Source of the DNA: Candidatus Krumholzibacteriia bacterium
Lineage (GTDB): Bacteria; Krumholzibacteriota; Krumholzibacteriia; G020349025
NCBI GenBank assembly: GCA_035649275.1
Contig: DASRJW010000131.1
Location: forward strand, 1-64,000
Reading direction: 5' to 3'
DNA length: 64,000 nt
Notes under the pieces: model-generated
Database searches by the model: none
Seen by the model: only the letters and a program-made list of their open reading frames with translations
What the model was told of the DNA's origin: nothing
Made by a program: the position numbers and the translations under genes
Part shown: positions 56,580-64,000 of the stretch, piece after piece
How the letters are laid out: the number at the start of each line of letters is the position of its first letter
How positions within the stretch are numbered: the stretch's first letter is position 1

Positions 56580-58358
56580 ATGCCGCGCCGTCTGTGCCTG
56601 CTACGCATCGAGCAGATCGCCGCGGTCGTCCTCGGTCTCTTTCTCCTTCTCGGCCTCCGGCTGCTGGATCTGCAGGTGATCCGGCACGCTCACTTCCGCG
56701 CCCAACAGCTCCGCCAGGTCGACACGCGTCTCGAAGTGCCAGCGCGGCGGGGTCGCCTCCTGGACCGCCAGGGCCGGGTGCTCGCCTTCGACGTCGTGGC
56801 CTTCGACATCTCCGTGCTCTCCCGCCGGGTGCGGAGCCAGGATCTCGGGCTCATCGCCGAGGCCGCCGGCATGTCGAAGCGCGAACTGCGCGCCGTGTTG
56901 CGCCGCCCAGGCACCTTCCACACCGTGGGCCGCCAGGTGACGCTCTCCGCCGGCATGGCGCGCCAGCTCGCCAGCTTGCCCGGCGTTTGCCTCGAGCGCC
57001 GCACCTATCGCCAGTATCCCTTCGGCACCTTGGGGGCTCAGGTCCTCGGCTTCACCGACCAGGGCGGTCATGGCGCCGAAGGGGTCGAGAAGGCCTACGA
57101 CGCCGTGCTTCGCGGCGTCCCTGGCGAGGTCGTCCAGCTGCGTGACGAAGAGGGCGAGACCATCGGCACCTTGTCGGCCCGGGATCCCGTCGACGGCGAC
57201 GACCTCGTGCTCGCTCTCGACGTGGACTTGCAGCGCATCGCCGACGACGAGCTGCAGCGCGCCCTCGGCGAAACCGGCGCCCGCGGCGGCGCAGTGCTCC
57301 TGCTCGACCCCCACAGCGCCGACATCCTGGCTTGCGCCAGCGCCCCGATGCCGGCGCAGCGCGACGGCGTCTACACTCCGGCCACGTGGCGCAATCGCGC
57401 CGTCTACGATCTCTTCGAACCGGGCTCGACCCTCAAGCCGGTCACCGCCGTCGCCGGCTTGCGTCGCGGCCTGGTGCGACCCACCACGTACCTGTACGCC
57501 GAGCGCGGCGTGCACAGCTTCGGTCGCGCTGGACTCATCCGCGATTCCCATCCGGAGCAAGGCGACGGCTGGCTCACCTTCGCCCAAGCTTTCGCCCGTT
57601 CCAGCAACATCTGTTTCGCCAAGCTGGCGCGAGAGCTGCCAGGGCCGGAGCTCTACGATGAGCTGCGCGGCTTCGGTTTCGGCAGTCGCTCCGGAGTCGA
57701 CCTGCCGGGAGAGCCGAATGGCTGGTTGTCGCTGCCGCGCGACTGGTCGGGACGCACGCGTCTGTGTCTCGGCTACGGACAGGAGATCTCGGTGACCGCG
57801 CTGCAGCTGGCGAACCTCTATGCTACGATCGCCAACGGCGGACGACTGCTCCGACCCCGCATGGCGCTGCGTGTCGTCCATGCCGCCGGTGGCGACGAGG
57901 CCTTCCCACCCCGGGAAGTACGGCGCGCTCTCGATCCGGAACTCGCCGCCACGCTGCGCGACCTGTGCACCCTCGTCGTCGCCGAGGGCACGGGTAAACG
58001 CGCCGGCCTGGAAGGCGTGGTGGTGGCGGGCAAGACCGGCACGGCGCAGAAGGCCGAAGCGGGACGTTACGTGGGGCGCTACGTGGCCAGCTTCGCCGGT
58101 TTCCTGCCGGCGGAAGCGCCGCGGCTCGTCGGTCTCGTCGTTCTCGACGAGCCCCGCGGCCAGAACCACTGGGGCGGCATCTCGGCGGCGGCGACTTTCC
58201 GTCGCATCATGGAGGGCGTGACGCGCAGCACGCGCTACCTCGAGCCACCGGCGGCGCGCATCACCGTCGTGCGCGCCGACGATCTGCACGCCGAGTCGTC
58301 GCGCCTCGCCACAGCGAGCGCGGTGCGACTGCCGGCGCGAGCGAAGGTGCGGCGCTGA
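56580..58358 (+). CDS. ftsI: Septal peptidoglycan transpeptidase (class B PBP, FtsI)
   Basis: The 592-residue protein has an N-terminal membrane anchor ([19 protein letters not shown]), the non-catalytic PBP dimer region ([20 protein letters not shown]) and a transpeptidase domain. The active-site motifs are STLK in EPGSTLKPV (Ser near residue 284), SSN in [12 protein letters not shown] and KTGT in [11 protein letters not shown]. It cross-links septal peptidoglycan with FtsW. There is no PASTA domain. ATG 56580 is chosen with GGGGAGGGGAG about 5 nt upstream; the frame is open to 56559. About 50 residues after the catalytic core are Ala/Arg-rich. Confidence 0.94.
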   Translation: MPRRLCLLRIEQIAAVVLGLFLLLGLRLLDLQVIRHAHFRAQQLRQVDTRLEVPARRGRLLDRQGRVLAFDVVAFDISVLSRRVRSQDLGLIAEAAGMSKRELRAVLRRPGTFHTVGRQVTLSAGMARQLASLPGVCLERRTYRQYPFGTLGAQVLGFTDQGGHGAEGVEKAYDAVLRGVPGEVVQLRDEEGETIGTLSARDPVDGDDLVLALDVDLQRIADDELQRALGETGARGGAVLLLDPHSADILACASAPMPAQRDGVYTPATWRNRAVYDLFEPGSTLKPVTAVAGLRRGLVRPTTYLYAERGVHSFGRAGLIRDSHPEQGDGWLTFAQAFARSSNICFAKLARELPGPELYDELRGFGFGSRSGVDLPGEPNGWLSLPRDWSGRTRLCLGYGQEISVTALQLANLYATIANGGRLLRPRMALRVVHAAGGDEAFPPREVRRALDPELAATLRDLCTLVVAEGTGKRAGLEGVVVAGKTGTAQKAEAGRYVGRYVASFAGFLPAEAPRLVGLVVLDEPRGQNHWGGISAAATFRRIMEGVTRSTRYLEPPAARITVVRADDLHAESSRLATASAVRLPARAKVRR

Positions 58359-58390
58359 GCGACCGCCCGCCGCAGCACGGGGACGGAAGC

Positions 58391-59875
58391 ATGAAGCTGG
58401 CAGAGCTGCTGCGCGACCTCGTGGTGCAGCGCAGCTGGGGCGATCTGCAGGTGCGGATCGATTCGCTCGCCTCCGATTCGCGGGCGGTGCAGCCGGGCAG
58501 CTTGTTCGTCGCCGTGGCGGGAGGCAGCGCCGACGGTTTCGCCTACATCGGCGAGGCCGTGCGCCGCGGCGCCGTGGCGGTGGTGAGCGAACGAGATGCC
58601 TCGGCGCTGGCGCCCCGGGGAGCGCAGGTGGCGGACAGCCGCGGCGCGCTGGCGCAGCTGGCGGCGGCGTTCCATCGCCATCCCTCGCGGGCCCTCACCC
58701 TCGTCGGCGTCACTGGCACCAACGGCAAGACCAGCGTGGCGCACATGCTGCAGCACGTGCTGCAGCAACTCGACCCGCCGTGCGGTCTCGTCGGCACCGT
58801 CGGCTGGCGGCTCGGCGACGAACCCTACCGGCCGCTACGGCACACGACGCCGGATAGCCTGGAGTTGCAGGGGTTGCTGCGGGCGCTCTGCGAGCGCGGT
58901 GCCCGCGCGGCGGCGATCGAGGTGAGCTCCCACGCCATCGCGCAGCGGCGGGTCGAAGCGCTACATTTCCGTCTCGGCATCATGACCAACGTCACCCGCG
59001 ACCATCAGGACTACCACGGCAGTCTCGAAGCGTATGCGGCGACGAAGACTTCCTGGATGCACGGGTTGCTGGCGGAGGCCGGCGCGCCCCGGGCGATCTA
59101 CAACCTGGACGATGGGCTGACCGCAGCGGCGGCGGCGAGCCACCCGGGGGCGCACTTCAGCTTCGGGAGCCGCGCGCCGGCGGATCTGCGTCTCCTGCGC
59201 TCCACCTCCACCCTCGAGGGCAACCGCGTCGTCCTCGACTGGGGGAGCGGGCCGCGCGAGCTCTGGCTGCCGCTGCCCGGGGGATTCCAGGTGCAGAACG
59301 TGGCCGCTGCCTGCGCTGCTTGCCTCCTCCTCGGTCTCGACATGGAGCGCGTTCTGCCGGCGCTCGCCGCCATGCCTGCCGTGCCCGGACGTTTCGAGGT
59401 GCTGGCGCACCCGGGCGGACCGACGGTGGTGGTGGACTTCGCCCATACTCCCGAGGCTTTGGAACGCTTGCTCACCACCTGCCGCCCTCTGACACCAGGC
59501 CGGCTCGTCGTCGTCTTCGGCTGCGGCGGCGACCGCGATGCGGGCAAGCGCCCGCTCATGGCGGCGGTGGTGTCGCGATGGGCCGATTCCATGCTCCTCA
59601 CCGCCGACAACCCGCGGCACGAAGACCCGGAGGCGATTCTGGACGCCATGCAAGCCGGCATCCCTGCCGGCTTCACCGCGTGGCAGCGTGTCACCGATCG
59701 GCGCGACGCCATCCGCCGCGCCATTGCCGGCGCCCGGCCGGGGGATCTGGTGGTGATCGCGGGCAAGGGACACGAGCGCGTGCAGATCATCGGCGAGCGG
59801 ACCCAGCCCTTCGACGACCGAGCCGAGGCGAGAGTGGCTCTGGAAGAAAGCCGCGGAGGTGCGGCGTGCAACTGA
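58391..59875 (+). CDS. murE: UDP-N-acetylmuramoyl-tripeptide synthetase MurE (meso-DAP type)
   Basis: The 494-residue Mur ligase adds the third residue of the peptidoglycan stem. It has [16 protein letters not shown] (UDP-MurNAc domain), the ATP loop [16 protein letters not shown] (about residue 108), [11 protein letters not shown] and [14 protein letters not shown]. The C-terminal [13 protein letters not shown] contains DNPR, the signature for meso-diaminopimelate. GKGHE follows. This fits a Gram-negative wall. The gene overlaps murF by 10 nt. Confidence 0.96.
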   Translation: MKLAELLRDLVVQRSWGDLQVRIDSLASDSRAVQPGSLFVAVAGGSADGFAYIGEAVRRGAVAVVSERDASALAPRGAQVADSRGALAQLAAAFHRHPSRALTLVGVTGTNGKTSVAHMLQHVLQQLDPPCGLVGTVGWRLGDEPYRPLRHTTPDSLELQGLLRALCERGARAAAIEVSSHAIAQRRVEALHFRLGIMTNVTRDHQDYHGSLEAYAATKTSWMHGLLAEAGAPRAIYNLDDGLTAAAAASHPGAHFSFGSRAPADLRLLRSTSTLEGNRVVLDWGSGPRELWLPLPGGFQVQNVAAACAACLLLGLDMERVLPALAAMPAVPGRFEVLAHPGGPTVVVDFAHTPEALERLLTTCRPLTPGRLVVVFGCGGDRDAGKRPLMAAVVSRWADSMLLTADNPRHEDPEAILDAMQAGIPAGFTAWQRVTDRRDAIRRAIAGARPGDLVVIAGKGHERVQIIGERTQPFDDRAEARVALEESRGGAACN

Positions 59876-61239
59876 AAGCTGCAGAAGTGCAGCAGGACCT
59901 GGCTAGCGCCCGCCAGCGCGGCGCGTCGCCGGATCTCGTCTTCACCGGCGTTGCCACCGACACGCGGCAGGCGATCGCAGGCACGCTCTTCTTCGCGCTG
60001 CGCGGCGAGCATTTCGACGGCCACGATTTCGTGCCGCAAGCGCTGGAGGGCGGCGCCCGGGGCGTGGTGGTGGGGCTCGACACCTGGGAGCGCTGGCAAG
60101 AATTGCCTGAGGCATGCTTTGGCGTCGACGACCCGCTCCGCGCCCTGCAAGCGCTCGCCCGCGCCTCGCTGCGGCGCTGGCCGCTCCGCGTCGTCGCCAT
60201 CACTGGCTCGAACGGCAAGACGACGACGAAGGATCTGACTGCGGCGGCGCTCGGCAGCGCCGGCTCGGTGTACGCCACCCGGGGCAACCTGAACAACCAC
60301 ATCGGCGTGCCCCTCACGGTGCTGGCCCGCCGGGGGGACGAGAAGTTCCTCGTCGCCGAGATCGGCGCCAGCGACTTCGGAGAAATCGAAATTCTGTCGC
60401 GACTCCTGAAGCCTGATGCCGCGGTGGTCACCAACATCGGCCACGCTCATCTGGAGCGCTTCGGCTCCTTGCAGGGAGTGTTGCGCGCCAAGTCGGAGAT
60501 CTTCGCCGGCCTCCGTCCGGGCGGCTTGGCGGTGCTCCATGCCGATGATCCCTTCCTGCCGGAGCTGCGCCGCGCCGCCGCGGGCGCGCGCCAGGTGACC
60601 TTCGGGTTCGCCGCCGACGCCGATTACCGCGTCGAGGCCGCGCGCCCCGACGGCCCGGGGTACCAGCAGCTGCTCCTCTGCGGCACCGCGCTCCGGCTGG
60701 CGCGCCCGGGTCGCGGCAACGCCGGCAATGCCGCGGCCGCCTTGGCCGTGGCGTGCGAGCTCGGCGCCGTTCCCAGCGCCGCAGCGGCAGCGATGGAGGC
60801 TTGCGTCTTCACCAAGCAACGGTCGAGCTGGACGCGTCTGGGGGAAGTCTGGGTCCTGGACGATTCGTACAACGCCAATCCGGATTCCATGGCGCAGGCG
60901 CTGGAGGTTCTTTCCGGCCACGACGGTCGGCGCATCGTCTGCCTCGGCGACATGCGCGAGCTCGGGAGCGCCAGCGCGGCGCTGCACGCAGCCCTCGGAC
61001 GCAGCGTGGCCCGGGCCGGCGTCGACCTCTTCCTCGCCACCGGCGAGGAGATGCGGCATGCGGTGGAGGCGGCGGTGCAGGAAGGTCTCGGCGCCGCGGC
61101 GCGCCATCACGCCCGCTTCGAGGCGCTGCTGGAGGATCTGCGCCAGAACCTGCGGGCCGGCGACGCGGTCCTGGTCAAGGGTTCGCGCGCCGCCGGCATG
61201 GAACGGGTGGTCGAGGCTCTCCGGGTGGGGGTGGCGTAG
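59866..61239 (+). CDS. murF: UDP-N-acetylmuramoyl-tripeptide:D-Ala-D-Ala ligase MurF
   Basis: The 457-residue Mur ligase adds D-Ala-D-Ala to the UDP-MurNAc tripeptide. Features are [20 protein letters not shown], the ATP site [19 protein letters not shown] (about residue 113), [24 protein letters not shown] and [15 protein letters not shown], all family-specific. The start GTG 59866 has GGAGGT 5 nt upstream and lies inside the murE end. The stop TAG shares a base with the mraY start. Confidence 0.96.
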   Translation: MQLKAAEVQQDLASARQRGASPDLVFTGVATDTRQAIAGTLFFALRGEHFDGHDFVPQALEGGARGVVVGLDTWERWQELPEACFGVDDPLRALQALARASLRRWPLRVVAITGSNGKTTTKDLTAAALGSAGSVYATRGNLNNHIGVPLTVLARRGDEKFLVAEIGASDFGEIEILSRLLKPDAAVVTNIGHAHLERFGSLQGVLRAKSEIFAGLRPGGLAVLHADDPFLPELRRAAAGARQVTFGFAADADYRVEAARPDGPGYQQLLLCGTALRLARPGRGNAGNAAAALAVACELGAVPSAAAAAMEACVFTKQRSSWTRLGEVWVLDDSYNANPDSMAQALEVLSGHDGRRIVCLGDMRELGSASAALHAALGRSVARAGVDLFLATGEEMRHAVEAAVQEGLGAAARHHARFEALLEDLRQNLRAGDAVLVKGSRAAGMERVVEALRVGVA

Positions 61240-62318
61240 TGCTCTATTGGTTGCTCTATCCGTTCCACGATCAGTTCGTGCCTTTCAACGTGCTCCGCTA
61301 CATCACCTTCCGTTCGGCCTACGCGATGGTGACGGCGCTGGTGATCAGCTTCCTCCTCGGCCCCTGGGTGATGCGCAAGCTGCGGGCGCTGCAGGGCCGG
61401 GCGAAGGTGCGCGAGGACACCCCGGTGACCCATCAGATGAAGGTCGGGACGCCGAGCATGGGCGGGCTGCTCATCCTGGGCAGCATCATGGTGCCCGTCC
61501 TCTTGTGGGGGGATCTGGGCAACCGCTACGTGCTCCTCGTCCTCTTCACCACCCTCGGCATGGGGCTCATCGGTTTTCTCGACGACTATTTGAAGCTCGT
61601 GCGCAAGCGCGGTCTGATGGCGCGTACCAAGTTCGCCTGCCAGTTGCTCGTGGGGCTCGTGGTCGGTGCGGCCCTCTACTTCCAGCCCCTGCAACCCGAG
61701 GTGGCCGGCCTCACCTCGCTGCCCTTCCTCAAGAACGTGAACCCCAATCTCGGCGTCTTCTATGTCGTCTTCGTCGCCTTCGTGATCGCCGGGGCCTCGA
61801 ACGCCGTGAACCTGGCCGACGGCCTCGACGGTCTGGCCATCGGCTTGTGCGCTCTCGCTTTCCTCGCCTTCGCTGCCCTGGCCTACGTGAGCGGCCACCG
61901 CACCTTCGCCGATTACCTGAACATCCTGTACCTGCGCGGCAGCGGCGAGATCACCGTGTTCTGCATGGCCGCCGTCGGGGCGGCGCTCGGCTTCCTCTGG
62001 TACAACACCCACCCGGCGGAGATGTTCATGGGGGACACGGGCTCTCTCGCCCTCGGCGGCGCCCTCGGCGCCGTGGCGGTGCTGGTGAAGAAGGAATTCC
62101 TCCTCATCGTGATCGGCGGCGTCCTGGTTGCCGAAGCACTTTCCGTCATGATCCAGGTTTCGAGCTATCGCTGGCGGCGCAAACGCGTCTTCCGCATGGC
62201 CCCGCTGCACCATCACTTCGAGCTGCTGGGCTGGCCGGAAACCAAGATCGTCGTGCGCTTCTGGATCATCGCCGCACTCCTGGTCATGCTCTCCCTTTCC
62301 ACCATCAAGCTGCAGTAG
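61239..62318 (+). CDS. mraY: Phospho-N-acetylmuramoyl-pentapeptide transferase MraY
   Basis: The 359-residue polytopic enzyme (about ten helices) transfers phospho-MurNAc-pentapeptide to undecaprenyl phosphate to give lipid I. Signatures: PVTHQMKVGTPSMGGLLIL, FLDDYLKLVRKRGLMARTKF with the conserved Asp pair, NAVNLADGLDGLAIGL, MFMGDTGSLALGGALGAVAV and the terminal APLHHHFELLGWPETKIVVR. The GTG at 61239 overlaps the murF stop by one base. All catalytic segments are present. Confidence 0.97.
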   Translation: MLYWLLYPFHDQFVPFNVLRYITFRSAYAMVTALVISFLLGPWVMRKLRALQGRAKVREDTPVTHQMKVGTPSMGGLLILGSIMVPVLLWGDLGNRYVLLVLFTTLGMGLIGFLDDYLKLVRKRGLMARTKFACQLLVGLVVGAALYFQPLQPEVAGLTSLPFLKNVNPNLGVFYVVFVAFVIAGASNAVNLADGLDGLAIGLCALAFLAFAALAYVSGHRTFADYLNILYLRGSGEITVFCMAAVGAALGFLWYNTHPAEMFMGDTGSLALGGALGAVAVLVKKEFLLIVIGGVLVAEALSVMIQVSSYRWRRKRVFRMAPLHHHFELLGWPETKIVVRFWIIAALLVMLSLSTIKLQ

Positions 62319-62326
62319 GGGGGTCC

Positions 62327-63727
62327 ATGCAGGCGGCGGCACCGAAGCCGGCTCCCCTCGAGCTGCAGGGACGCCGCGTTGTGGTCCTCGGTCTGGCGCG
62401 CAGCGGCCAGGCCGCCGCCGAACTGCTGCACGCCCACGGCGCACGCGTCGTGGGTGTCGACGAAGGCGGCGAAGCGCCGGCTCTCTTTCGCGGACCCTGG
62501 GCGGCAAAGTTCCTGGCCGAGGGACATGCCGCCGCCCGCACCGCCGTCCTCGATGCTGCTTCTCTCCTGGTGCTCTCTCCCGGCATACCCACGACGCACG
62601 CTCTGGTGCGCGCCGCGCGCGAACGTCGGCTGCCGATCCTGGCCGAGATCGAGCTGGCGTACCGGTTCTGCGCCGCACCCGTGATTGCAGTGACCGGCAG
62701 CAAGGGCAAGTCCACCACGACGGCTCTGGTCGGGAGTCTGCTCGACGCCGCGGGAGTGGAGCACGTCGTGGCCGGCAACATCGGCTTGCCCTTCAGCGCC
62801 GTGGTCGGCTCGTTGCCCTCGCGCGCCTGGGCGGTGCTGGAGATCTCCAGCTTCCAGCTCGAAACCGTCGACCTCTTCCATGCGCGGGCGGCGGTGCTCC
62901 TCGCCATCACTCCGGATCACCTGGACCGTTACGCGAGCATGGAGGAGTACGCCGCCGCCAAGGCGCGCATCACCCGGCACCAGACCGCGGCGGACCTCCT
63001 GGTGGTAGATCCCGAAGATCCCTGGAGCGCCGGCGTCGGGCGGAGCGCCGCGGCGCGCGTGGTCGGTTTCGGCCGGCTCTGGGAAGGGCGCGGGGTGGAG
63101 AGGGACGGCGACGCTCTCGTCTGGCGGCAAGGGGCGGAGCGGGAAGAGCTGGCAGCGGTGGCCGACGTGCCGCTCCTCGGTGAGCACAACGTGCGCAACG
63201 CCATGGCGGCGCTGGCGGTGGTGCGCGGTCTTGGGCTGTGGAATGCCGCGGCCCGCCAGGGCCTGCGCCAGTTCGCCGGGCTCGAGTACCGGATGCAACC
63301 CTGCGGCGAGATCGGCGGCATCCGCATCGTCAACGATGCCAAATCCACCACGGTGGAATCGGTGCGCGCCGCAGTGCGCGGCGTACGCGGTCCAGTGCTC
63401 CTGGCGCTCGGGGGGCGCAACAAGGGGCTCGACTTCACCGCCCTGCGCGCCGACCTGCAGGCGGCGCGGGTCGTCCTCGTCTTCGGCGAGGCCGCACCCG
63501 ACCTGGAGCGCGAGCTGGCGGGAGCGGCACCGCTGCAGCGCGTAGGCACACTGGACGAACTCCTGCGCCGCGCCCTCGAGCTCGGCCGGCCCGGCGACAC
63601 GCTGCTCTTTTCCCCCGGGTGCACGAGCTTCGACATGTTCCGGAACGCCGAGGAGAGAGGTCACCGCTTCGCTGCCGCGGTGGAGCGGCTGCGTCTCGAG
63701 CGCAGCCGGGAGGGGAGCCGGTCATGA
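62327..63727 (+). CDS. murD: UDP-N-acetylmuramoyl-L-alanine:D-glutamate ligase MurD
   Basis: The 466-residue Mur ligase adds D-Glu. Visible are the N-terminal Rossmann part VVVLGLARSGQAAAELL, VLSPGIP, the ATP loop VIAVTGSKGKSTTTALVGSL (about residue 120), NIGLPF, LEISSFQLE, TPDHLDRYASMEEYAAAK and the C-terminal FSPGCTSFDMFRNAEERG. The ATP loop has SKGKST in place of the usual TNGK(T/S)T, a substitution seen in some lineages. Start ATG 62327 lies 8 nt after mraY; the stop overlaps ftsW by 4 nt. Confidence 0.96.
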   Translation: MQAAAPKPAPLELQGRRVVVLGLARSGQAAAELLHAHGARVVGVDEGGEAPALFRGPWAAKFLAEGHAAARTAVLDAASLLVLSPGIPTTHALVRAARERRLPILAEIELAYRFCAAPVIAVTGSKGKSTTTALVGSLLDAAGVEHVVAGNIGLPFSAVVGSLPSRAWAVLEISSFQLETVDLFHARAAVLLAITPDHLDRYASMEEYAAAKARITRHQTAADLLVVDPEDPWSAGVGRSAAARVVGFGRLWEGRGVERDGDALVWRQGAEREELAAVADVPLLGEHNVRNAMAALAVVRGLGLWNAAARQGLRQFAGLEYRMQPCGEIGGIRIVNDAKSTTVESVRAAVRGVRGPVLLALGGRNKGLDFTALRADLQAARVVLVFGEAAPDLERELAGAAPLQRVGTLDELLRRALELGRPGDTLLFSPGCTSFDMFRNAEERGHRFAAAVERLRLERSREGSRS

Positions 63728-64000
63728 GACTGCGTCACCACCAAGCCATCCTGCTGCTCACCCTGGCTCTCGTGGTGGTGGGGCTCGTGGTTCTCTACTC
63801 GGCGAGCCAGGAGATGGCGCGCGCCGCCACCGGCGACAGCCTGCGCTTCCTGAAGAAACAGCTGCTCAACGCTGCCGTCGGCATGGCGGCGATGCTCGTG
63901 CTCTCCCGCCTCGACTACCGGCTCTGGCGCCGCGCCTCGCGCCTCCTCTTGCTGCTCTCCTGTGTGGGCCTGTTCGTCGTCTTCCTCTTCGATGCCGTGC
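63724..64000 (+). CDS. ftsW: FtsW-like peptidoglycan glycosyltransferase (SEDS), N-terminal fragment
   Basis: About 92 residues are present before the window edge. They contain two to three membrane helices, with LLTLALVVVGLVVLYSASQE, the hallmark of SEDS proteins (FtsW/RodA), followed by FLKKQLLNAAVGMAAMLVL and LDYRLWRRASRLLLLLS. After murD in a dcw cluster, FtsW is far more likely than RodA. The ATG overlaps the murD stop (ATGA). Confidence 0.92.
   Translation, partial: MRLRHHQAILLLTLALVVVGLVVLYSASQEMARAATGDSLRFLKKQLLNAAVGMAAMLVLSRLDYRLWRRASRLLLLLSCVGLFVVFLFDAV

Noticed and set aside
1-64000. tRNA, rRNA, CRISPR arrays, insertion sequences, prophage, replication origin
   Set aside because: No cloverleaf, rRNA core sequence, regular short repeat array, transposase, integrase or origin motif was recognised by eye on either strand.

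Overview
The window is a gene-dense stretch of high-GC chromosome from a Gram-negative (diderm) bacterium. Evidence for two membranes includes many lipobox lipoproteins, predicted outer-membrane beta-barrels, a TonB-like proline-rich protein, and MurE with a DNPR motif typical of meso-diaminopimelate peptidoglycan. Three large secreted proteins end in the same FlgD-like/type-A-sorting-like module (NP..NP start, GVY near the end, K....R terminus). That module, a gingipain-like protease and the GC content suggest a member of the FCB side of the tree such as Candidatus Eisenbacteria. This placement is inference: there is no rRNA gene in the window. No tRNA, rRNA, CRISPR array, prophage or insertion sequence was recognised.

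Layout. 1-2389: riboflavin operon (end of ribE, ribBA, ribH) with nusB. 2382-24135: a glycan locus of GT2 and GT4 glycosyltransferases, an epimerase, an aminotransferase, an acyltransferase-like enzyme, a flippase-like protein and three GT-C or YfhO-type membrane proteins, interrupted by one secreted propeller protein. 24136-25801: a low-GC-looking island with two tandem secreted cysteine-containing paralogues bracketed by a 34-nt direct repeat. 25802-26698: TolB-type propeller. 26986-33521: a tightly overlapping operon for an extracytoplasmic redox system (cytochrome-like lipoprotein, beta-barrel, PD40-diheme lipoprotein, TlpA thioredoxin, DUF4266 lipoprotein, DUF3570 protein with an ApbE-type flavinylation motif, NHL protein). 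33518-43684: an envelope-machine cluster whose gene order recalls the Myxococcus Glt/Nfs systems (two beta-barrels, giant TPR protein, TPR lipoprotein, small secreted protein, AgmX/TonB-like protein). 43686-45136 (minus): winged-helix regulator and ApbE flavin transferase. 45541-46998: NtrC-type regulator. 47118-51692: gingipain-like secreted protease. 51782-53975: divergent PEP mutase/isocitrate lyase family enzyme and FIST sensor-domain protein. 54186-64000: the division and cell wall (dcw) cluster mraZ-STAS-rsmH-ftsL-ftsI-murE-murF-mraY-murD-ftsW(partial).

How the parts fit. Flavin synthesis at the left end, ApbE and the flavinylation motif in the DUF3570 protein, together with haem motifs and TlpA, form a coherent story of flavin- and haem-based electron transfer at the outer membrane. 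The Glt/Nfs-like cluster and the glycan locus could together serve surface polymer export, gliding or envelope remodelling. Translation appears strongly coupled: most neighbours overlap by 1 or 4 nt. Two genes appear to start at CTG, one inside such an overlap, and one gene (4349) appears to be transcribed without a leader.
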